Assembly (NCBI GenBank): GCA_049366815.1
Contig: JBMNCO010000258.1
Span: forward strand, 1 to 7,072
Origin: CAYNYM01 sp049366815
Lineage (GTDB): Bacteria; Desulfobacterota; DSM-4660; Desulfatiglandales; HGW-15
Direction: 5' to 3'
Length of the DNA stretch: 7,072 nt
Shown: in pieces, positions 1 through 4,137 of the stretch
Layout of the letters: each line of letters opens with the position of its first letter
How positions within the stretch are numbered: position 1 is the stretch's first letter
Made by a program: the position numbers and the translations under genes
The notes under the pieces: generated by a model
Database searches by the model: none
Told to the model about the DNA's origin: nothing
The model's input: the letters and a program-made list of their open reading frames with translations, nothing else

Positions 1-145
1 ACAGGCCCGCCTTTTGTGCAAGGACCCCGAAGGCCAGCCCGATCGGGACATACCCCAGGCAGATAGGCCAAGCGGCCCTGATGCCCTCTTTCCATGCGTT
101 CCCTGTGCGGGTTTCTTTTCTTGTGGTCTCATCTCTTGAATTCAT
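1..145 (-). CDS. azlC: AzlC-family branched-chain amino acid exporter subunit, 5' part only
   Basis: Only the first 48 codons lie in the window; the gene runs off the left edge. The start is the ATG whose complement is at 143-145, with a weak purine-rich stretch (GGAAAGAG) upstream. The translation begins with a charged, hydrophilic leader (MNSRDETTRKETR) and moves into WKEGIRAAWPICLGYVPIGL and then AFGVLAQKAGL. That pattern, a short leader followed by a first membrane helix with G-Y-x-P-I-G and A-F-G-x-L-A, is typical of AzlC/YgaZ proteins. In the family, AzlC is the large membrane subunit of a branched-chain amino acid exporter and usually pairs with a small AzlD subunit, which would lie outside this window. 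The gene is divergent from hgcA, and the FNR-type box lies about 110 bp upstream of its start. The family call rests on a short but characteristic segment. Confidence 0.8.
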   Translation of the reverse strand, partial: MNSRDETTRKETRTGNAWKEGIRAAWPICLGYVPIGLAFGVLAQKAGL

Positions 146-255
146 GCCCGGTCTCTTTCCGATAAAGATGGATAGGTCTCGTCTTTTTACCCGCCCCGGG
201 AGCCTAATGCAAGTCCTTCCTTATTCTCCTAATCGACCGTCTCATTAAAGATGTA

Positions 256-269
256 TTGATTCAAATCAA
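256..269. promoter_or_regulatory. FNR/DNR-type binding site
   Basis: The sequence TTGATTCAAATCAA is an exact match to the dyad TTGAT-N4-ATCAA recognised by FNR and DNR members of the CRP/FNR superfamily (established knowledge). Ten fixed bases are expected about 0.007 times by chance in a window this size at equal base frequencies. The centre is about 117 bp upstream of the azlC start and about 180 bp upstream of the predicted hgcA transcription start. It therefore sits better for azlC, but a distal effect on hgcA is possible. The cognate regulator is not in the window. Confidence 0.6.
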
Positions 270-356
270 GTGGTTCAGACATGATTCTGATTCCGAAACA
301 ACACAGGCCCGGGCCGGGAAAATTCCTGCCCATGCCTTTCGTGGCTCGGGTTGGAA

Positions 357-387
357 TTTGATGTAAAACTGACAGTTTTGCATCTAA
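357..387. promoter_or_regulatory. Near-palindromic operator-like site upstream of hgcA
   Basis: The site is centred on A372. The inner arms AAAACTG (365-371) and CAGTTTT (373-379) are perfectly complementary, and the outer arms GATG (360-363) and CATC (381-384) are too. In total 13 of 15 base pairs match across 31 bp; the mismatches are at 364/380 and 359/385. The centre lies about 70 bp upstream of the predicted hgcA transcription start, an activator-like position. No T-run follows, so a terminator is unlikely. The size and symmetry fit a dimeric helix-turn-helix regulator, but the family cannot be named from the sequence. Confidence 0.55.
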
Positions 388-406
388 AGCAGGCGACAAT
401 GGAGAC

Positions 407-435
407 TTGAAAAATTAGAAATATATTCATATATT
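407..435 (+). promoter_or_regulatory. Sigma-70 promoter for hgcA
   Basis: A -35 element TTGAAA (407-412) and a -10 element TATATT (430-435) are each one base from consensus and are separated by exactly 17 bp of AT-rich DNA. The predicted start site is near 442, leaving a 5' leader of about 50 nt before the ATG at 493. A start near 442 argues against the ATG at 442 as initiation codon. It also shows that the transcript includes the whole 493-621 segment that a GTG622 start would leave untranslated. Confidence 0.65.
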
Positions 436-476
436 AATGTTATGAAATATGCCATCAGGATCGAAAAGCAGGACCT

Positions 477-483
477 GGGGAGA
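477..483 (+). promoter_or_regulatory. Ribosome binding site deciding the ATG493 start of hgcA
   Basis: GGGGAGA, with a 9-nt spacer to the ATG at 493, is a good Shine-Dalgarno sequence. It lies at the right distance downstream of the predicted promoter. No such site precedes the alternative in-frame ATG at 442. The weaker GAGG (613-616) before GTG622 is part of the SECIS-like hairpin stem. Confidence 0.55.
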
Positions 484-492
484 CGACTGGAT

Positions 493-1683
493 ATGAACAG
501 GGATGACACCAGATACGATCAATCGGAAGGGATACTTCTTCCTGTCAATCCCCCCATTCAGGGACCGGAAATTTCAGACGCGTCAACAGAGGGCTGTTGA
601 ACCACCCGCAGTGAGGCCCAGGTGGGCCGTCCGAGTTTGGAGCAACCCTTCGTGCAGGGAACGATCAGGACCGAAACGGGCGAAGTGCCAAGGATCGATT
701 CTGCTCTGGTCTGGGCCGATCGCTGGGGAAGCATCAAGGCCAGGTGGGGCATCGGACGGATGCATTACAAGGTGGATCCGGGGCTTTACGCACTGGGTTC
801 GCCGGACAGGCGTTCTCCCGTACTGGTGACGGCGAATTACAAAATGAGTTTTGACCGGTTGAGAGCGGCGCTTTCGGGTAGGGACGCCTGGATCCTGGTC
901 CTGGACACCAGGGGCATCAATGTGTGGTGTGCCGCAGGTAAAGGAACCTTTGGCACCGAAGAACTGATTTTCCGCATCGAGTCGAGCGAATTGGAGCGGG
1001 TCGTTTCACAACGAACGGTGATTCTGCCACAACTGGCAGGCCCTGGGGTGGCGGCTCACCAGGTGCGCAGATTATCCGGATTCAAAGCGGTCTATGGACC
1101 TGTACGCGCGGAGGATCTGCCCGCCTTTCTGGATGCGGGTCTCAAGGCCACCCCTGAAATGCGCAAAAAGACCTTTACCATAAAAGAACGGGCTGCTCTC
1201 ATTCCCGTTGAACTGGTGGGGACACTGAAGTGGGCGGTGATCATTTGCCCCCTCCTTTTTATCCTTGGGGGCTTAGGTGGTGGCGGTTTGTTCTGGGTCA
1301 AGGCCCTGAGCGCCGGACTTTTTGCCGTTCTTTCCTTTTCGTCCGCTATTTTGGCGGGTGCCGTTGCGACGCCCCTCCTCCTTCCCTGGCTTCCGGGGCG
1401 GGCCTTTGCCTTCAAGGGAATGGTCATGGGTCTTGTCGCAGCATTCATCCTGTCCATTGCCCACATAGGAAATTTTGGGACATGGAGCGCAAGGCTGGAA
1501 GTCCTCGCATGGTTTTTACTCACGCCTGCCGTGGCGGGTTATCTGGCCATGAATTTTACGGGATCCTCAACTTACACCTCCCTTTCAGGAGTCAAAAAGG
1601 AAATGAAATGGGCCGTGCCGATTGAGATCGGGGCAGGCGGTGTCGGCCTCGTGCTTTTGCTGAGTTCCCGATTTATGGCCTAG
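493..1683 (+). CDS. hgcA: Mercury-methylating corrinoid protein HgcA, probable selenoprotein (UGA at 598-600 read as Sec)
   Basis: HgcA binds a corrinoid and transfers its methyl group to Hg(II) at the cytoplasmic membrane. Numbered from ATG493 (396 residues), the cobalamin-binding domain spans roughly 50-220. It carries the diagnostic cap-helix motif NVWCAAGKGTFGTEE, with the cobalt-facing Cys at 146. About five membrane helices follow (near 244-265, 271-294, 306-324, 334-353 and 373-392), and NFTGSSTYTSLSGVKKEM lies just before the last. A conventional caller would start at GTG622 and give 353 residues, already near the size of known HgcA proteins (about 340 from memory). I prefer ATG493 because a promoter and Shine-Dalgarno sequence precede it and the frame is open except for one UGA, right after a Cys codon and followed by a SECIS-like hairpin. 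This gives a hydrophilic tail with Cys35-Sec36. If Sec insertion is wrong, the gene is 622-1683. The HgcA identity does not depend on the start. It lies 12 bp before hgcB. Confidence 0.93.
601..640 (+). promoter_or_regulatory. SECIS-like element for Sec insertion in hgcA
   Basis: The core hairpin is GGCCC (615-619), loop AGGU (620-623) and GGGCC (624-628), a perfect 5-bp GC stem. The loop begins 19 nt after the UGA (598-600) and has G at its second position. The bacterial SECIS rule, from memory, asks for a loop of 3-14 nt with a G in its first two positions, a stem of at least 4 bp, and roughly 16-37 nt from the UGA. All of these are met. E. coli fdhF has an AGGUCU loop starting 18 nt after its UGA, so position and loop sequence are close. 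The lower stem (CCA 602-604 with UGG 638-640) is weak. The alternative GTG622 start lies inside the loop and stem. Confidence 0.6.
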
Positions 1684-1695
1684 GAAGGGACTGAA

Positions 1696-2043
1696 ATGGG
1701 AGACATGATATATCTCAAAGAGGTGGTGACCCTATACTTCGATCAGGAAAAGTGTGTGGGGTGCGGGATGTGTATCACCGTGTGCCCGCACGAGGTCTTT
1801 GCGAAAGTGGACGGTCATGTGATAATGGCGCAACGGGATGCCTGTATGGAATGTGGGGCCTGCGCAAGGAATTGTCCCGAAGGGGCTGTGACCGTCAAGG
1901 CAGGCGTGGGATGTGCCGCGGCTGTCATCAATACCGTACTGGGCGTCAAGGGAGATGCCTGTTGTTGCATCATCGAGCCTGACGGGGCGGAAGAGACGGG
2001 CGGTGCCCGAGGGGCAGGCCTTGGCAAAGGATCGTGCTGCTAG
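1696..2043 (+). CDS. hgcB: Mercury-methylation ferredoxin HgcB
   Basis: HgcB is the ferredoxin partner of HgcA: it supplies low-potential electrons to return the corrinoid to Co(I) and is thought to bind and deliver Hg(II) (family knowledge). The 115-residue product has two [4Fe-4S] motifs, CVGCGMCITVCP (Cys 20, 23, 26, 30) and CMECGACARNCP (Cys 50, 53, 56, 60). A lone Cys73 in KAGVGCAAA matches the position of the conserved essential Cys73 of the characterised Pseudodesulfovibrio ND132 protein, and a Cys-Cys pair forms the C-terminus (114-115). An extra CCC run (89-91) is present. The start at ATG1696 is preceded by GGAAGGGA with a 5-nt spacer. The gene starts 12 bp after hgcA and is surely co-transcribed. 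It is soluble, with no signal peptide or membrane segment. Confidence 0.95.
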   Translation: MGDMIYLKEVVTLYFDQEKCVGCGMCITVCPHEVFAKVDGHVIMAQRDACMECGACARNCPEGAVTVKAGVGCAAAVINTVLGVKGDACCCIIEPDGAEETGGARGAGLGKGSCC

Positions 2044-2092
2044 AGATCAACATCCAAATGGTTTCGCGGCGCGGTGTGATAGGAGAAAGCCT

Positions 2093-2197
2093 ATGTCCGA
2101 TGCGGTGCGAATCATGCGTGGTTTTTCTTCATCTGTAGACCACCACCGATTGTTGCACCCTGCAGGATCTCCGATGGGCTGCGTGCTTTGCCAATAA
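2093..2197 (+). CDS. Possible 34-residue small protein between hgcB and the RseC-YHS gene
   Basis: An ATG at 2093 is preceded by AGGAG (2081-2085) with a 7-nt spacer and opens a 34-codon frame ending in TAA. The C-terminus reads SPMGCVLCQ, giving a CxxC pair (Cys30, Cys33); a His-His pair is at 17-18. I recognise no family. It would fill most of the 169-bp gap after hgcB and leave only a short spacer before the next gene, which supports translation. Its shortness and lack of recognisable homology argue for caution; it could be a decayed remnant or chance. Confidence 0.35.
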   Translation: MSDAVRIMRGFSSSVDHHRLLHPAGSPMGCVLCQ

Positions 2198-2215
2198 ATC
2201 ACGAAGGAGAGAATG

Positions 2216-2836
2216 ATGTCTGTTACAGAAGGAGTGGTTTTAAAAATAAACGAACAGGGAACAGCAGAAATCCTGATCCAGGCCGACCCGGGCGGGTGTA
2301 TTCCCGGTGCGCCCGAGGTGAATCATTGTCACTGTTCCGGGTGCAGCTCGCGGATCACTGTGGATGCATCGAATGATATAGGGGCCTTGCCCGGCGACCG
2401 GGTTCAGGTGGAGCACAGACCCGGGGCGGTCTTGAGGAGCGTGGGGTCACTCCTCGGTATCCCGGCCCTTGGACTTCTATTCGGACTCCTTGCCGGCGGG
2501 GCACTGTACAACCGCTCCGAGGTTGGAGGAAACGCAGCCCTTCTGTTGGGTGGCGCCCTGTTCCTCGCCGGAGTCGTTGCCGGAATTGTTGTCTACAGAC
2601 GGGTCAGTGCGTATTGCCGCCCATTTATCAACCGGATACTTTCAAAGGGAATCACCATTGGCGCCTCTCCCAGGACCATCGATCCGGTTTGCGGGATGGA
2701 CGTCAACCCCTTTGATGCCCCTGCACACCTCGATTACAGGGGCCGGATCTACTACTTCTGCCGATCCGGCTGCATGAAGGCATTTCTCAAAGACCCTTCC
2801 AAGTACATCCACGAACCGGCCTTCCAGAGGGGGTAG
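2216..2836 (+). CDS. RseC/MucC-type membrane protein fused to a C-terminal YHS domain
   Basis: The product is 206 residues from ATG2216, or 207 from ATG2213. AAGGAGA (2204-2210) is spaced better for 2216. Numbered from 2213, residues 5-70 resemble the RseC N-terminal domain, with a cysteine cluster (Cys 29, 39, 41, 44) ending in GCSSRITV. Two hydrophobic helices follow at about 77-99 and 107-128. Residues 155-200 form a YHS domain: DPVCGMDV, then YYFCRSGCMKAF and DPSKYI, with Cys 160, 183 and 187. RseC proteins influence envelope stress signalling and are part of the SoxR-reducing (Rsx/Rnf-related) system. YHS domains are found in metal-transport ATPases and other metal-handling proteins. E. 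coli RseC is about 159 residues and has no YHS, so this is a fusion. Its position behind hgcAB suggests a role in electron or metal supply to HgcAB; that is inference. Confidence 0.85.
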   Translation: MSVTEGVVLKINEQGTAEILIQADPGGCIPGAPEVNHCHCSGCSSRITVDASNDIGALPGDRVQVEHRPGAVLRSVGSLLGIPALGLLFGLLAGGALYNRSEVGGNAALLLGGALFLAGVVAGIVVYRRVSAYCRPFINRILSKGITIGASPRTIDPVCGMDVNPFDAPAHLDYRGRIYYFCRSGCMKAFLKDPSKYIHEPAFQRG

Positions 2837-2860
2837 TCAAGGGTTTCTCTCACCCTTGAC
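2836..2860 (+). terminator. Hairpin at the end of the hgc cluster, no clear U-tract
   Basis: GTCAAGGGT (2836-2844) and ACCCTTGAC (2852-2860) form a perfect 9-bp stem with a 7-nt loop, beginning at the last base of the RseC-YHS stop codon. No run of T follows on either strand. It may therefore be a weak terminator, a 3'-end stabiliser after Rho-dependent termination, or a processing site. Confidence 0.45.
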
Positions 2861-3319
2861 CGAAATAGAATTTGCCGTTCCAGGCAGAGATCGGCTTGTC
2901 CGCCACGGGCGTGGTATGTCCCCTTCGTTGCGCTCTCTCCGCCGTCCATGGCTCTCGGGTCGCTGCGGGATTTTGGCCCTTCATCTGTCCTGATTCAGGG
3001 CCAAAGTATTCCGCCTTAGGCGGGACTCCGAGAACATCCCGGCCCCTGATTCCCGCAACTTATGCCGAACACCAATGCTTTGACATATTTTGTCGTTTGG
3101 TTGATTTTTTGTCCTTTGTCCCATATAGTTCCCAAAGGCCGGATCGAGGGACATGAGAGGCCGCCCATGGACCCTTCGTCCGGTTGGAGGGGCCTATCTG
3201 CAGATATCTATGATCACACTCACCCTTTAATAATTTAATGCCCCTCATTCACTTTGTCTGCCGGCGGTTGAAATGTTGCGTCGTTACTGGACGTGAAACC
3301 CGCTTACCAAAAGGATTCC
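2861..3319. other. Non-coding region with inverted repeats upstream of rlpA
   Basis: No convincing gene was found in these 459 bp; the open frames here have no credible start context and encode no recognisable protein. The left part (2890-3060) is rich in inverted repeats. The right part is T-rich, with TTTTGTC/TTTGTC repeats around 3088-3120 and an AT-rich TTTAATAATTTAAT stretch at 3226-3239. A perfect -35 hexamer TTGACA sits at 3080-3085 without a good -10 partner, so the rlpA promoter is probably here but unresolved. AAAAGGA before ATG3320 is the rlpA ribosome binding site. Confidence 0.55.
2964..3057. repeat. Nested inverted repeats, possible structured RNA or small repeat element
   Basis: An outer pair TGCGGGA (2964-2970) / TCCCGCA (3051-3057) encloses TTTGGCCCT (2972-2980) / AGGGCCAAA (2997-3005), a perfect 9-bp stem with a 16-nt loop. 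It also encloses the compact palindrome CCGCCT-T-AGGCGG (3011-3023). Just outside lies CCACG-GG-CGTGG. The nesting would allow a branched RNA fold. No flanking target-site duplication was found, so a mobile element is not proven. Confidence 0.4.
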
Positions 3320-4009
3320 ATGCAAAAATATGGGCAAGAGGATCTGCGGCACCTGGCGCTGTTCTTTCTATGCCTCTTTGGTTCCGTGATTTTTTTTTCA
3401 TGTGGCACCATTTCAAAGACCTGTGATGTCGTAGGGGGCACCGTGTCAACGACCTATCGGGTCACGAAGGGTGTCACAAAGGCTGCCATAGGTACGGGCC
3501 GCGTCGTCTACAAGGTGGGTGGCTTTACCTTCAAGGTGGTCATGGCGCCCCTGACCTGGCCCCTTACCCGGGAAGAGATCGAATCTGTGGACGGTCTGCC
3601 GCCCAAGGAGGCCATCCGCAGGGGGCGGGTTAAGAACGCACCCTATGTGGTGCGGGGAAAGAGGTATGTCCCTCTGTCTGTCGAGGATTCTCAGCGTTAC
3701 AGGGAAACGGGGGTTGCATCCTGGTACGGTTATGAAACCCGGAGAAAAAAGGGGGGGCACATGACCGCCAACGGAGAAGCCTTTTATCCGAACGGCCTCA
3801 GTGCGGCCCACAAACACCTGCCCCTTCCGATGCACGTGCGGGTCACCAACCTTGAGAACCGGCGCACGATCATCGTCCGAGTCAATGATCGGGGACCCTT
3901 CGTGGAAGGACGCATTATCGATCTCAGCGCCGGAGCGGCCCGAAAACTCGGGTTCTATAAGCAAGGAACCGCGAAGGTTTTGGTTGAGGCGATCCAACTG
4001 GAGGGCTAG
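3320..4009 (+). CDS. rlpA: RlpA-like septal/cell-wall lipoprotein (double-psi beta-barrel)
   Basis: RlpA proteins are outer-membrane lipoproteins acting on peptidoglycan; the P. aeruginosa enzyme is a lytic transglycosylase cutting denuded glycans at the septum. From ATG3320 the product is 229 residues. A signal peptide (LALFFLCLFGSVIFFSC) ends at a likely lipidated Cys28; the FFS before it is a non-canonical lipobox. A linker of about 100 residues follows. The double-psi beta-barrel domain runs from about 128 to 225, with GVASWYG, TANGEAF, AAHKHLP (His164) and VNDRGPF (Asp190); the His and Asp match the catalytic pair of the family. There is no SPOR domain, unlike the E. coli and Pseudomonas proteins. 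AAAAGGA with a short spacer favours ATG3320 over an in-frame GTG at 3293, which would put nine extra residues before the signal peptide. Confidence 0.88.
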   Translation: MQKYGQEDLRHLALFFLCLFGSVIFFSCGTISKTCDVVGGTVSTTYRVTKGVTKAAIGTGRVVYKVGGFTFKVVMAPLTWPLTREEIESVDGLPPKEAIRRGRVKNAPYVVRGKRYVPLSVEDSQRYRETGVASWYGYETRRKKGGHMTANGEAFYPNGLSAAHKHLPLPMHVRVTNLENRRTIIVRVNDRGPFVEGRIIDLSAGAARKLGFYKQGTAKVLVEAIQLEG

Positions 4010-4137
4010 GGTCGAATAGCCGTAACCCGTACAGTTGCAGAGACAGCGGCTCTAGAAGAAAGAGACGCTCAAACCTGTCCAAAATAGTGCTCCGGGGCAA
4101 AGGATAAACGGCTGACCATAGAGAATCGGAGGTGAAC

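Larger units (their letters stand above)
146..492. other. Divergent intergenic regulatory region between azlC and hgcA
   Basis: No coding sequence is supported in these 347 bp. Going left to right it holds a perfect FNR/DNR-type dyad (256-269), a GC-rich patch with the 10-bp palindrome GGCCCGGGCC (306-315), a 31-bp near-palindrome centred at 372, an AT-rich sigma-70 promoter (407-435) and a Shine-Dalgarno sequence (477-483) serving the ATG at 493. The right half clearly drives hgcA. I could not identify a convincing -35/-10 pair for azlC on the minus strand; the best fragment is AGAATA (complement of 222-227), which would put the FNR box near -47. Confidence 0.6.

Noticed and set aside
275..290. 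TCAGA-N6-TCTGA inverted repeat next to the FNR box
   Set aside because: Only 5-bp arms; expected often enough by chance.
442..492. In-frame ATG at 442 as an earlier hgcA start
   Set aside because: It coincides with the predicted transcription start and has no Shine-Dalgarno sequence.
622..1683. GTG622 as the start of hgcA (353 residues)
   Set aside because: Workable as a fallback, with GAGG just upstream, but it lies within the SECIS-like hairpin and leaves 493-621, with its own promoter and ribosome binding site, unexplained. Kept as the alternative if Sec insertion is disproved.
3080..3109. TTGACA as part of an rlpA promoter
   Set aside because: The -35 is perfect, but no acceptable -10 lies 15-19 bp downstream, so no promoter is claimed.
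2872..3156. 94-residue open frame in the hgc-rlpA gap
   Set aside because: No ribosome binding site, an unlikely composition, and it crosses the inverted-repeat cluster.
3446..3997. Antisense open frame over rlpA
   Set aside because: Shadow of the rlpA coding sequence, with no recognisable product.
4014..4056. Possible hairpin between rlpA and the aminopeptidase gene
   Set aside because: Only 5 complementary bases (AGCCG/CGGCT) separated by a long loop; not a credible terminator.
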